DNA of 19,238 nt from CCY15215 sp034932145 (lineage in GTDB: Bacteria; Cyanobacteriota; Cyanobacteriia; Cyanobacteriales; Spirulinaceae), in NCBI RefSeq assembly GCF_034932145.1, contig NZ_JAYGHV010000145.1:1-19238 (forward strand), read 5' to 3'. Under the pieces are notes generated by a model. The model had not been told where the DNA came from, did no database searches, and saw only the letters and a program-made list of their open reading frames with translations. Positions 6,789-15,323 of this stretch are shown here, piece by piece. The position numbers and the translations under genes were made by a program. The stretch's first letter is position 1, and each line of letters starts with the position of its first letter.

Positions 6789-7505
6789 CTAATAGCGAAT
6801 CTGTAAGGTAACTGAAGCACTCACGGTTTGTTCTCCTCCAATCACGGGAGACTCAGCTTGTGCTTCCTCTCTGCCAAACAAGATATTACCTCGGGTTAAA
6901 ATGGGAGAAGCAGCTTGACCGATTTGGACACCCACCACTTCCTGGGGACTCAAATTCAAGGCATCGAGAACGATATCTGCTTGTTCGCGAGCATTTTGTG
7001 TTGCTTTGACTAAGGCTTGCTGTCGTGCGGCTTCAATGGTGTTTTCCTCTGCGGTAAAACTAACCCCATTAATGCGGGTTGCACCAGTACGGACTGCATC
7101 ATCGATGATATCTCCGGCTCGCTCGGTCGCAACGCGAAAACTGACGGTATTTGAGCCAATATAGCCAATTAATACCGATTCCCCACCCCGATTGTTATAA
7201 CGAGGGCTGAGGCTGATTCCGGTTGTCTGTAGCTGCTCTACATTGCGCGATCGCAGTAAAGCAACAAGGGCGGTTGTTCGCTTGGCGATTTCTTGTTGTG
7301 CTTGTGTTGCGGTTTCGCTTTGGATTTCAACCCCTAAATTGACTTGGGTTAAGGTTGTGGAAATTTTCTCAACCCCTGTTCCTGTGACGGTTAGGGTGCG
7401 TAATAACTGCTCTTGGGCTTGAGCGTCTAAGGGGACGAAAACACTAAAGAGGGCGAGGGAGAGGACGAGGCGCGATCGCCAACCCGAGGTAAACTTTACA
7501 ATCAT
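6789..7505 (-). CDS. Secreted SIMPL-domain (DUF541) protein
   Basis: Starting at the ATG at 7505 (238 residues; a TTG at 7511 would add two), the protein has a Sec signal peptide of about 30 residues ending DAQAQ. One SIMPL/DUF541 domain fills the remainder: RTLTVTGTGVEKI at its start, GISLSPRYNN and the long amphipathic helix ARQQALVKATQNAREQADIVLDALNL, then a closing strand ASVTLQIRY. Family members are periplasmic or outer-membrane associated and form oligomeric rings; their function is largely unknown, with links to oxidative stress in some bacteria. It is convergent with ssb and divergent from psbI, so it is probably transcribed alone. Confidence 0.85.
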   Translation of the reverse strand: MIVKFTSGWRSRLVLSLALFSVFVPLDAQAQEQLLRTLTVTGTGVEKISTTLTQVNLGVEIQSETATQAQQEIAKRTTALVALLRSRNVEQLQTTGISLSPRYNNRGGESVLIGYIGSNTVSFRVATERAGDIIDDAVRTGATRINGVSFTAEENTIEAARQQALVKATQNAREQADIVLDALNLSPQEVVGVQIGQAASPILTRGNILFGREEAQAESPVIGGEQTVSASVTLQIRY

Positions 7506-7511
7506 GATCAA

Positions 7512-7744
7512 TTATTTTCCATCTAGACTTTTTCCTTATTGTCACACCGTTTCTCCTTCTTCGTTATCCGTTCCGTTTTTTGTAACAAAGACTTGTACAA
7601 TAAGATTTGTGTATGCCTCGCAATTCAAGAAGATTCCCCCGACTCAAAATTGATGGGTATTATGCCCTTTAATTGGGTTAACCTTAATTGAGTTGTTCGA
7701 TAATTCTCAGATTTTTGAACTTTTTTTAAATTTAGGAGCAGCCA
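7512..7744 (+). promoter_or_regulatory. psbI upstream region
   Basis: This 233-bp spacer lies between the divergent SIMPL gene and psbI and should carry the psbI promoter. GATAAT at 7699-7704, 41 bp before the psbI ATG, is a possible -10 box, but the only -35-like sequence (TTGGGT, 7673-7678) is 20 bp away, longer than usual. A small palindrome GGTTAACC sits at 7676-7683. A good ribosome site AGGAG lies at 7735-7739, 5 bp before the start. Confidence 0.3.
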
Positions 7745-7861
7745 ATGGTAACGCTTAAAATCGTCGTTTCTCTAGTCATCACTTTTTTTGTTAGTCTTTT
7801 TGTTTTCGGTTTCTTATCTGGAGACCCCGCTCGGACTCCCAGCCGTCGTAACATGGAGTAA
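7745..7861 (+). CDS. psbI: Photosystem II reaction centre protein I
   Basis: The product has only 38 residues, the family's normal size. It has a single membrane helix (about 4-24, LKIVVSLVITFFVSLFVFGF) followed by the conserved lumenal/stromal tail FLSGDPARTP, and ends RRNME. PsbI is a small subunit that contacts D1 and CP43 and helps early assembly of photosystem II in the thylakoid membrane. An AGGAG ribosome site lies 5 bp before the ATG. It stands alone between the divergent SIMPL gene and the downstream DUF3769 gene. The stop codon is inside a long hairpin. Confidence 0.96.
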   Translation: MVTLKIVVSLVITFFVSLFVFGFLSGDPARTPSRRNME

Positions 7862-7891
7862 GGCGATCGCTTTACGATCGCTTGACTCCAT
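7853..7891 (+). terminator. Long hairpin overlapping the psbI stop codon
   Basis: The arms ATGGAGTAAGGCGATCG (7853-7869) and CGATCGCTTGACTCCAT (7875-7891) pair over 17 positions with one mismatch and one G-U, around a 5-base loop. The psbI stop (7859-7861) is in the left arm. No T-run follows, so it is more likely an mRNA 3'-end stabiliser or part of a tandem terminator than a classical terminator. Confidence 0.6.
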
Positions 7892-7901
7892 CAGAGACTT
7901 T

Positions 7902-7931
7902 AAAGGGATGAGAATGTTCTCTCGTCCCTTT
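7902..7931 (+). terminator. Second hairpin downstream of psbI, probable terminator
   Basis: AAAGGGATGAGA (7902-7913) pairs with TCTCGTCCCTTT (7920-7931) over 12 positions with one G-U, around a 6-base loop. The stem ends in TTT and is followed by a mixed T-rich stretch. It lies 40 bp after the psbI stop and probably separates psbI from the DUF3769 gene. Confidence 0.6.
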
Positions 7932-8035
7932 CTGTTGTCTGGGAATTTTCTCTGAAACCCTTAAAATTCAAGAATTTACAAGACTGAGGTTTGGCTTGTA
8001 CACTAGCGATCGAGCCGATCTCTAATCGAGACAAA

Positions 8036-10921
8036 ATGCCGCAATTCATTCCCCCTGTTCAACCTTCCCCCGCCACGGTTGCCCCGACGACTGTAGAAGT
8101 TGCCCAAACATCTCTTAAATCTCCCTCCGATCGCGGTATTGCCTTCCCAGAATTAGAGATTATTCCTCAAGAAGAACAATTTTCTCTGGGGGAAGTTTCC
8201 CCCCCACTCCCAGAAAATTTTGTACCAGAATTTGCCTTCCCCACACTTCTTGATTTCTCTGTTAATCCCTCTGTTGATTTCTCGTTTTCTTCCTCTCTTT
8301 CTTTGGCTTCCCCTTCTGTCAAGCCAATCCCATTGAGAACCCCGCTCCTCGAAAATTTAGAAAAGGATTTACAACAGTTTCGCCTAGCCAGTAAACCGCA
8401 ACCCGAGGGCTGGGACGATGTACTGGAAACTGTGGAGAGGGAACATCAGCACAGGCAAACCACTCCTGAAGTTATAGAAACACCAATGGATCTAACTTCA
8501 CCCTCCATGTTGACCCCGGAAATTCCTCCTCTTCCTACCTCAGACGAAACCGCCTCTGTTATCAGCAAAGAAACATTACCTGCACCCATTGACGCAACAT
8601 TATTCGATCGCGCCGAGGCGATCGCCATTGCCGAAACCAGTCCCCCAGAACGTTTTGAGCCAGAAGAACTCACAAATTCGGCCAGCCTCGGACAGCCCAT
8701 GTCTCTGGGTTATTTGCCCCAAATTGAGATTGTCAATTCTACTTTTCATTTTCCTGCACCGGATTCACTGACGGATGAGGCGATCGTCTTTACTGCCGAT
8801 CTGCCTTCTTTTGCGGCGACGAATACCACCAGCGATCGCTCTGCCATTCGCTTGCATTGGTCAGGAGAGGAAATGGATGGCTTACAAAACGAGAAGCTCA
8901 CTAATATTATTGTTCAGGAGCGAGGTGGAGAGGTGAGAGAATTTGATTTAGAAGCCCCTGCTTCTCCTGAAAATGATAATGAGATAAATGATAATCCAGA
9001 TAGCGAAACCAGCCCCCCAGCCTCAGAAGAGCCAGAACCCGAGCCAAGAACCTCAACCCCTCCCACTGGACTCCTAGAAATTAATGCCGATCGCCAAGAA
9101 TACGACGAAAATCAAAAAGTTGCCTATGCAGAAGGGGATGTTGAGGTGCGTTTTGCCCAATCCGTTGTTACCGCCGATCGCGTGCGGATAAATTTACCCA
9201 ATCGCTTTATGAGAGCAGAAGGAAATGTGGCACTTAAACGCGGCGATCAGGTACTGCGGGGAGAAATTTTTGAGTATCAATTAGTACAAGATACCGGCAC
9301 CATGCAACAAGCATGGGGGGAAATTTATCAACCCAGCACCGCCCGAGATTTTAATCCCTTCTCCGTCACCTCAGCCATTCCTAACGACATTATTCCCGAT
9401 CGCCCTTTAAGCGATCGCCTCATTCAACAACAACCCATCCAAGACATCAGACAAGCAGAAGGGCTAGATTTTACCCTCGGCACCAGTGTGAGTTCTGCGG
9501 GTTTGCCTTTTCCCTCCAGTGGCACCCGAGGAGATGTGAAACAATTGCGATTTAACGCCGATTATGTAGAGTTCGATAGCGATGGCTGGAAAGCAACTAA
9601 TGTGAGATTTACCAACGATCCTTTTTCTCCTCCCGAATTAGAAATTCGCGCCGACACCGCCGAATTTAATCGACTCAATCCCTTACAAGATGAGATTCTC
9701 ACCACCAATTCCCGCGTTGTTTTCGACCAAGGTTTTTCTCTGCCCATTTTTCAGGATCGCATTCTCTTAGATCGTACTCCCGATCGCGATGGACTTTTTA
9801 GCATTGGTATTGACGACCAAGATCGCGGCGGACTCTTTATTGAGCGAGGCTTTGGCATTATCCAAACCCCCCATCTGCGCTGGTCGGTTTCCCCTCAATA
9901 TTTACTGCAAAGAGCCGCATTAGAAGAAGGATTTTTCTCCCCCAAATCTTTTGGCCTGCGAACAGATTTAACCGCCGATTTTGACCGACGCACCCAACTG
10001 AAAATTTTTGGCAGTCTCAGCAGTTTGGATTTAAGCCAGATTGAAGATAATTTGCGCGGTAATATTAGCTTGGAACATCGGATCGGCGATTTGGGACGAC
10101 CTCATCTTTTAACAGGGGAATTTAATTATCGCGATCGCCTCTTTAACGGTTCTTTAGGATTTCAAACAGTACAAACCAGTTATGGCGCGGTTTTAACTTC
10201 CCCACAACTGGTTTTAGGCGATACCAATATCAATCTCCGCTATCAAGCTGGGATTCAAGTGATTGAAGCCGACACCGATCGCGCCGATTTACTAGCAGCC
10301 GATCGCGAGAACAACCGCATTACCTTAGTGCGCTATCAAGGGGCTGCGAACCTAGAATACAATCTTAATCTCTGGCAAGGCAAAACCCTCCCTGCTACCC
10401 CCGAGGAAGGAATGCGCTATACTCCTGTCCCCCTACGCCCTTTTGTGCAGTTAAACACCGCAGTAACGGCAGTTTCTGGGTTATACAGCAATGGCGATAC
10501 GCAACAATCCATTCAAGGAACCATTGGCTTACAGGGGCAATTCGGGCATTTTTCCGATGATTTCTTCGATTATACGGGATGGCGCATTGCTTACTCTCAA
10601 GCGGCGATCGCCAATCTGTCTCCTTTCCTCTTCGATCGCATTGCCGATCGGCGCGTTTTATCTTATGGTGTTACCCAGCAAATTTACGGACCTTTTCGCA
10701 TTGGTTTTCAAAGTTCTCTTAATTTAGATACAGGGCGGGAAATTAGCACCGATTACATTCTCGAATATAGTCGCCGCACTTATACAATTGAACTTCGCTA
10801 CAATCCTGTTTTTGAATTAGGTGCTATACGAATTCGTATTGGCGATTTTACCTGGAGCGGGTATTCTGAACCTTTTGGGGGTAGTGGCGTGCGTCCAGTG
10901 GTTCAAGGTTTAACACGGTAG
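8036..10921 (+). CDS. Cyanobacterial LptD-like outer-membrane protein (DUF3769)
   Basis: From the ATG at 8036 the protein has 961 residues; a TTG at 7991 would add 15. Residues 1 to about 340 are a Pro/Ser/Glu-rich low-complexity region with no clear signal peptide. About 345-430 is an OstA/LptA-like beta-jellyroll segment (LEINADRQEYDENQKVAYAE, then GDVEV, ADRVRINLPNRFMRAEGNV and GDQVLRGE). The rest is strand-rich and barrel-like (for example YLLQRAALEEGFFSPKSFGLR, then LRTDLTADFDRRTQLKIFGS and IELRYNPVFELG). This order, jellyroll then barrel, is that of LptD, which inserts lipopolysaccharide in the outer membrane; DUF3769 proteins are its likely cyanobacterial counterpart. It is followed 31 bp later by purQ on the same strand. 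Confidence 0.82.
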   Translation: MPQFIPPVQPSPATVAPTTVEVAQTSLKSPSDRGIAFPELEIIPQEEQFSLGEVSPPLPENFVPEFAFPTLLDFSVNPSVDFSFSSSLSLASPSVKPIPLRTPLLENLEKDLQQFRLASKPQPEGWDDVLETVEREHQHRQTTPEVIETPMDLTSPSMLTPEIPPLPTSDETASVISKETLPAPIDATLFDRAEAIAIAETSPPERFEPEELTNSASLGQPMSLGYLPQIEIVNSTFHFPAPDSLTDEAIVFTADLPSFAATNTTSDRSAIRLHWSGEEMDGLQNEKLTNIIVQERGGEVREFDLEAPASPENDNEINDNPDSETSPPASEEPEPEPRTSTPPTGLLEINADRQEYDENQKVAYAEGDVEVRFAQSVVTADRVRINLPNRFMRAEGNVALKRGDQVLRGEIFEYQLVQDTGTMQQAWGEIYQPSTARDFNPFSVTSAIPNDIIPDRPLSDRLIQQQPIQDIRQAEGLDFTLGTSVSSAGLPFPSSGTRGDVKQLRFNADYVEFDSDGWKATNVRFTNDPFSPPELEIRADTAEFNRLNPLQDEILTTNSRVVFDQGFSLPIFQDRILLDRTPDRDGLFSIGIDDQDRGGLFIERGFGIIQTPHLRWSVSPQYLLQRAALEEGFFSPKSFGLRTDLTADFDRRTQLKIFGSLSSLDLSQIEDNLRGNISLEHRIGDLGRPHLLTGEFNYRDRLFNGSLGFQTVQTSYGAVLTSPQLVLGDTNINLRYQAGIQVIEADTDRADLLAADRENNRITLVRYQGAANLEYNLNLWQGKTLPATPEEGMRYTPVPLRPFVQLNTAVTAVSGLYSNGDTQQSIQGTIGLQGQFGHFSDDFFDYTGWRIAYSQAAIANLSPFLFDRIADRRVLSYGVTQQIYGPFRIGFQSSLNLDTGREISTDYILEYSRRTYTIELRYNPVFELGAIRIRIGDFTWSGYSEPFGGSGVRPVVQGLTR

Positions 10922-10952
10922 TCCTAAATCCCTCATTTAACAACTAACAATT

Positions 10953-11645
10953 ATGAAATTCGGTATTATTGTTTTCCCTGGCTCTAATTGCGATCGCGAC
11001 GTGGCTTATGTTACGAGGGACATCTTGCAACAACCTACCCGCATGGTTTGGCATCAAGAAACAGATATTGGCGATCTTGATGTGGTCATTATTCCGGGAG
11101 GATTTAGTTATGGCGACTATTTACGATGCGGGGCGATCGCCCGTTTTTCTCCTGTGATTAACAGTGTTTTAGAACACGCCAAAAAAGGAAAATATATCCT
11201 CGGTATTTGTAATGGATTTCAAGTTTTAACAGAGGTGGGACTTCTCCCCGGTGCCTTAATTCGCAATCGCAATTTGCATTTTATCTGCGATCGCATTCCT
11301 CTCAAAGTTGAACGCACGGATCTACCTTGGACCCAAAATTATACTGACCAAACTGTGGTTAATATTCCCATTGCTCACGGAGAGGGACGTTATTATGCTG
11401 AACCTAAAACCCTGAAAAAGTTAGAAAATAACAAACAAGTTCTCTTTCGTTACTCGAGTGCTTTGGGACATACCAGCAAAGAATATAATCCCAATGGTTC
11501 TCTACATAATATTGCGGGAATTATGAACGAAAAAGGGAATATTTTAGGGATGATGCCTCATCCAGAACGAGCTTCAGATACGGTTTTAGGTGCAACAGAT
11601 GGGATTCATTTATTCAAAGGATTATTAACAGGAATTACCCATTAG
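10953..11645 (+). CDS. purQ: Phosphoribosylformylglycinamidine synthase, glutaminase subunit PurQ
   Basis: The 230-residue class-I glutamine amidotransferase supplies ammonia to PurL for the fourth step of purine synthesis (FGAR to FGAM). It begins with the typical FGIIVFPGSNCDRD and has the catalytic Cys86 in GICNGFQ (84-90) and the His203/Glu205 pair in MPHPERASD. The oxyanion segment PGGFSYGDYLRCGA is at 48-61. Length matches the small-subunit family. purS, which commonly precedes purQ, is not here: the neighbour upstream is the LptD-like gene. A DMT exporter follows after 19 bp on the same strand, so co-transcription is likely. Confidence 0.96.
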   Translation: MKFGIIVFPGSNCDRDVAYVTRDILQQPTRMVWHQETDIGDLDVVIIPGGFSYGDYLRCGAIARFSPVINSVLEHAKKGKYILGICNGFQVLTEVGLLPGALIRNRNLHFICDRIPLKVERTDLPWTQNYTDQTVVNIPIAHGEGRYYAEPKTLKKLENNKQVLFRYSSALGHTSKEYNPNGSLHNIAGIMNEKGNILGMMPHPERASDTVLGATDGIHLFKGLLTGITH

Positions 11646-11664
11646 TCTCGGAAATATCCCCACA

Positions 11665-12534
11665 ATGCCCAGAAGCGATCGCCTCCAAGCCACTTTAATT
11701 GGCACTACAGCAATTTTAATGTGGTCAACCCTTGCTCTTTTGACTGCCTTAAGTGGCAATATACCCCCTTTTCAACTCACCGCAATGTCCTTTACGATCG
11801 CCTTTGCGATCGGGGTAATCTTTTGGCTCAAACAAAGGATTAATATTATTTCGGCGTTACACCTCCCCCTAAAAGTTTGGGGATTAGGTGTTTCGGGATT
11901 ATTTGGCTATCATTGTTTTTATTTTATTGCCCTGCAAAATGCGCCCACGGTTGATGCCAATTTGATTAACTATTTGTGGCCAGTTCTGATTGTTTTATTT
12001 TCAGCATTATTACCAGGCGAAAAACTCAAATGGTTTCACATTGTTGGGGCGATCGCCGGGTTCGCTGGGGCAGCATTATTGGTAATGAAAGGAAAATCCT
12101 TCTCTTTTGAATCTCAATACGCGATCGGGTATTTAGCAGCGTTGATTTGTGCTTTTACTTGGTCGGGTTATTCAGTATTATCGCGATTTTTTGGTTCGAT
12201 TCCCACCCATAGCGTCGGTGGATTTTGCGGGGTGACGGCGATTTTAGCAGGGATTTGTCACGGACTTTTTGAACCAACAGTTTTACCTATTGGTAGGGAA
12301 TGGTTGGCAATTCTCGGCTTGGGTTTAGGTCCTGTAGGATTAGCATTTTTTACTTGGGATTATGGAGTCAAAAAGGGGAATATTAAGGTATTGGGGGCAT
12401 TATCTTACAGCGTACCTTTACTCTCAACTGTGCTGTTAATTTTGTTCGGTTTGGCGGAACCAAGTTCATCAATTATTCTTGCTTGTTTGCTCATTGTTGG
12501 AGGTGCAGTTTTGGCCGCGAAAGACTATTTTTGA
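11665..12534 (+). CDS. YddG-like DMT/EamA exporter (probably amino acids)
   Basis: The 289-residue protein has about ten membrane helices in two five-helix EamA halves, the drug/metabolite transporter fold. The N-terminal segment ATLIGTTAILMWSTLALL, the loop NLINYLWPVLIVLFSALLPGEKL and the C-terminal block FFTWDYGVKKGNIKVLGALS match the layout of E. coli YddG, an exporter of aromatic amino acids; I infer the substrate class only from that resemblance. It begins 19 bp after purQ and ends 4 bp from the stop of the opposing pyruvate kinase gene, leaving no room for a separate terminator between them. Confidence 0.82.
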   Translation: MPRSDRLQATLIGTTAILMWSTLALLTALSGNIPPFQLTAMSFTIAFAIGVIFWLKQRINIISALHLPLKVWGLGVSGLFGYHCFYFIALQNAPTVDANLINYLWPVLIVLFSALLPGEKLKWFHIVGAIAGFAGAALLVMKGKSFSFESQYAIGYLAALICAFTWSGYSVLSRFFGSIPTHSVGGFCGVTAILAGICHGLFEPTVLPIGREWLAILGLGLGPVGLAFFTWDYGVKKGNIKVLGALSYSVPLLSTVLLILFGLAEPSSSIILACLLIVGGAVLAAKDYF

Positions 12535-12538
12535 GGGA

Positions 12539-13960
12539 CTATCGCATCTCATGAATTTTCAGAAAATTTGTACCTTTATGTTTTTGAATGGGACTCCCTC
12601 CTAAAATGAGAATTTTATCTCCAGAAATAGCTAACTTGCGATCGCGCAATGTAGCTTCAATGCGATAAATTAAAACATCCAACGAGTCCACCTGACCCTC
12701 GATAAACATGGGCGCAACGCCCCAAATTAAAGCCATGCGATGATAAAGAGAATAATTGTTAGTAAAGGCAACAATGGGGGCGCGGGGGCGTTCTGCGGCG
12801 GCTAAATTAACGGTATATCCAGTGGTGGTAAAGGCGGCGATCCAGCGCAAATCGAGAACTTTATCGATGGTATTCAAGGCTTCCGTGAGGGCGTGGGTAG
12901 CGCTAGATACTTCCGGTGGGAGATTGAGAAACTCGAGTCCTGGTTCTACTTCTGTGGCAATACTGGCCAGCATTTCCACGGCTAAAATGGGATATTTCCC
13001 CACCGCAGATTCTCCGGAAAGCATGACTGCATCGGTACCGTCAATGATGGCATTGGCTACATCACTCGCTTCGGCACGAGTAGGACGGGCGTTCTCGATC
13101 ATGCTTTCTAGCATTTGAGTTGCGGTAATGACGGGGATACCGTGTTGATTGCAAGCACGAATTATTTTTTTCTGTAACATGGGGACTTTTTGAGGATTCA
13201 TTTCTACCCCCAAATCTCCCCTTGCCACCATAATGCCATCGCAGGATTTGATAATTTCATCAAGGTGGGCGATCGCCTGGGGTTTTTCGATTTTTGCCAA
13301 TACGGGAACATCACTTGCATCTCGATCTTTGAGAAATTCTTTGATGGTATAGATGTCATTGATTTCTCGAACAAAACTCAATGCGACCAGATCAACCCCT
13401 TGAGAAAGACCGAATTCGAGGTCTTGCTTATCTTTCTCTGTCATGGAAGGGAGACGGAGATTGAGATCGGGAATGTTGACCCCTTTACGACTTTTGAGAA
13501 GACCTCCCCGCACAACTTGACAGGTTACACCCCAGTCCATCACCTCGACGATCGCCGCTTCTAAGCGACCGTCATCAAATAAAATATGAATCCCTACTTC
13601 TGCTTCCTCGGGGAGATGGGGATAGTCTATGGGGATGCGATCGGGTTCGTTGTTGTAGCGATCGCCAGCAATAAGGATAAAATTTGCCCCTTTTTCTAAC
13701 CACGTTTCACCGTTGGGGAGTTGACCAACCCGTACTTTAGGACCCTGTAAGTCTTGTAAGAGGGCGATGGGGGTATCCAGTTCTTGAGATGCTTCTCGCA
13801 ATAGTTTAACGGTGTGAGCGTGATCTTCGTGACTGCCGTGGGAAAAATTGAGTCTTGCTACAGACATTCCCGCTTTCACCATTGCCCGGATCGTTTCTGG
13901 AGAATTACTGGCAGGTCCGATTGTAGCGACGATTTTGGTGCGGTGAGGATGAATAGACAT
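12539..13960 (-). CDS. pyk: Pyruvate kinase (short form)
   Basis: The 473-residue enzyme transfers phosphate from phosphoenolpyruvate to ADP in the last step of glycolysis. Its A domain shows RTKIVATIGPAS (7-18), ARLNFSHG (35-42), the catalytic Lys223 in AKIEKPQAI, the metal-binding MVARGDLGVEM (244-254) and TATQMLESMI (279-288). A B domain lies between about residues 70 and 165, and a C-terminal effector domain from about 340. It ends at 473 residues and so lacks the extra C-terminal PEP-utiliser-like domain of the longer cyanobacterial isoform (near 590 residues). Its stop lies 4 bp from that of the convergent exporter. The 201-bp upstream spacer should hold its promoter. Confidence 0.96.
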   Translation of the reverse strand: MSIHPHRTKIVATIGPASNSPETIRAMVKAGMSVARLNFSHGSHEDHAHTVKLLREASQELDTPIALLQDLQGPKVRVGQLPNGETWLEKGANFILIAGDRYNNEPDRIPIDYPHLPEEAEVGIHILFDDGRLEAAIVEVMDWGVTCQVVRGGLLKSRKGVNIPDLNLRLPSMTEKDKQDLEFGLSQGVDLVALSFVREINDIYTIKEFLKDRDASDVPVLAKIEKPQAIAHLDEIIKSCDGIMVARGDLGVEMNPQKVPMLQKKIIRACNQHGIPVITATQMLESMIENARPTRAEASDVANAIIDGTDAVMLSGESAVGKYPILAVEMLASIATEVEPGLEFLNLPPEVSSATHALTEALNTIDKVLDLRWIAAFTTTGYTVNLAAAERPRAPIVAFTNNYSLYHRMALIWGVAPMFIEGQVDSLDVLIYRIEATLRDRKLAISGDKILILGGSPIQKHKGTNFLKIHEMR

Positions 13961-14161
13961 AATAATTCTGGGGAATGGGACAAAATAGAAGATAACAATC
14001 TTTTGCGTCTATTTTTACCGTGACAAACTCGGGCAGAAATCATTGTTTGCTAGAACACTAAAACCTGTTTATGTTCTTAAATAAATCTTGAGACTTTACG
14101 CAAGATACTGCTCAAAAGCTAATCCTTCTTTTTTCCTTTCCTGAAATTCAGCCTTTTCTGG

Positions 14162-14698
14162 TTAAAGTATCTTCATTAAAATTCTCGCTATATTCCAAGC
14201 ATCATCGTGACCGCGATGGTGAGTTCCTTCTAAAGGAAGATCGAGCATTTCTAATGCCCGTGCCATGCCAACTTCTCTTGGCAAACTCTTCGCGATCGCC
14301 AACAATGTTTTAACATTCAAATGACGCACCCCAAAAGGATAGCGCAGTCCTCGTGCCTGACACTGTTTTGCAAACATCCGGCGATCGTAGTCCCCATAAC
14401 TCGCCCAAACTCTCTTCTCAGATAAGTATTGTTTTCGCAAATGCAAACAAGCATCGGCGAAAGATATTCCTGTATCGACTTGTTCTTGAGTGAGGGTTGT
14501 TAATTCCGTACAAAACTCGCTCACTGTGGAACATTGCGGTTTAACTAAAATACTCACTTTGTCTTCAATTGTCCGTGTTGTTAAATCAATGGGTGCTATG
14601 CCAATTTCAATAATTTCGTTTTCTTGTTCCGGTGGGGGACCTTTTTTCCAGCAAGTTGCTTCAATATCAATGACTAGAAGGCGATCGAGTTTAACCAT
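14162..14698 (-). CDS. 3'-5' exonuclease, DEDDh family (ERI1/KapD-like)
   Basis: The 178-residue protein is a stand-alone exonuclease domain. The first acidic pair is in LLVIDIEATC (D11, E13), the third in the YGDYDRRMF block (D103/D105), and the last His and Asp in HHRGHDDAWNIA (H161, D166), completing the DEDDh set for two-metal 3'-5' hydrolysis. The wording DIEATCW and the GDYDR block resemble the ERI1/KapD group that trims RNA or DNA ends, rather than the DNA polymerase epsilon subunit; the substrate is not known. It is divergent from the small Cys-rich gene across a 213-bp spacer. Confidence 0.88.
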   Translation of the reverse strand: MVKLDRLLVIDIEATCWKKGPPPEQENEIIEIGIAPIDLTTRTIEDKVSILVKPQCSTVSEFCTELTTLTQEQVDTGISFADACLHLRKQYLSEKRVWASYGDYDRRMFAKQCQARGLRYPFGVRHLNVKTLLAIAKSLPREVGMARALEMLDLPLEGTHHRGHDDAWNIARILMKIL

Positions 14699-14911
14699 TT
14701 TGCGGGTATGGGAGATTGAGAATATTTCGTATTATACCGTAATACAAAAAACAGAAAGCGCGATCGCACAAATTCTGTTATCTCTGTCACCTCAATAGCT
14801 GCGCGATCGCACAAAAAAGTTAAACTCGCGATCGTTTCCCCTTCAAAGGAAAACGGAGATGATGGAAATATAGAGAGCGACCATCCTTTTTTAATATTTC
14901 AATAGAGTTTC
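14699..14911. other. Divergent spacer with repeated HIP1-containing block
   Basis: Between the divergent exonuclease and small Cys-rich genes there are two identical 15-bp blocks, GCGCGATCGCACAAA, at 14758-14772 and 14801-14815. The first is flanked by a 6-bp inverted repeat (ACAGAA 14751-14756, TTCTGT 14773-14778). No clear promoter could be assigned. Confidence 0.5.
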
Positions 14912-15151
14912 ATGAATTTAACAAAACCTTTGATTTCAACCTGTCGCAACTGTCGTTTTTACTCCCCTGAAGGAAGACGAGGAGGAACCTGTCAACAATT
15001 GAATGTTACAGTGCAAGGCTGTTGGCAAGCGTGCAGTTTAGCCGCACATCCTTTTGCTAATTTAACATGGAAAAAATGGGATTCTCGTGTTCTTCGCCTC
15101 GAACATTCGTTCTCATTAGAAGATTCCCAAGAAAAAGTAGAATCTCTCTAA
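14912..15151 (+). CDS. Small Cys-rich conserved cyanobacterial protein of unknown function
   Basis: The 79-residue protein has five Cys: C11 and C14 (CRNC), C27, C37 and C41, all within the first 41 residues, followed by a charged C-terminal tail. The segment YSPEGRRGGTCQQL and the ending CSLAAHPF fit a compact metal-binding knuckle, possibly zinc, but no named family is recognised. I recall similar small proteins from other cyanobacteria, which supports a real gene; this could not be searched. The start ATG follows an AT-rich leader (AATAGAGTTTC) with only a weak GAG ribosome site. It lies alone, divergent from the exonuclease gene. Confidence 0.7.
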   Translation: MNLTKPLISTCRNCRFYSPEGRRGGTCQQLNVTVQGCWQACSLAAHPFANLTWKKWDSRVLRLEHSFSLEDSQEKVESL

Positions 15152-15168
15152 AATTTAGGCGATCGCAT

Positions 15169-15315
15169 TTACAAACTTTGTAATTTATCAATCGTTTTCA
15201 TAGCGATATCAATGTCTGAGGCGATCGTCAGTCCAAGTATATCTTCTTCTCCTGACGAACTTTCCGGATCGATAACAACTTTCAAACTGAGAGAAGCATC
15301 GGGCATCATGTCCAT
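15169..15315 (-). pseudogene. 5'-truncated remnant of an unrecognised gene
   Basis: On the minus strand a frame ending in TAA (15171-15169) reads MPDASLSLKVVIDPESSSG and then an acidic stretch GEEDILGLTIASDIDIAMKT, ending DKLQSL. From the ATG at 15315 it is 48 residues; the frame stays open up to 15357, with LESLIFIE immediately before that ATG. The sequence looks like a genuine protein C-terminus, not chance, but no ribosome site precedes the ATG and no family is recognised. It runs head to head into the methyltransferase remnant, and its 5' part appears to be lost at that junction. It could alternatively be an intact small gene. Confidence 0.4.
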
Positions 15316-15323
15316 TTCGATAA

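Noticed and set aside
10491..10727. Open frame inside the DUF3769 gene in another reading frame
   Set aside because: It lies wholly within the barrel-coding region and its hydrophobic sequence is a frame-shift artefact.
12756..13564. Open frames on the plus strand opposite pyruvate kinase
   Set aside because: These are shadows of the pyk codon pattern; the minus-strand frame has all catalytic motifs.
14751..14815. Repeated HIP1-containing block, considered as a CRISPR-like or operator array
   Set aside because: There are only two copies, built mostly of HIP1 sequence that is dispersed over the whole window; there are no spacers of uniform length and no cas genes.
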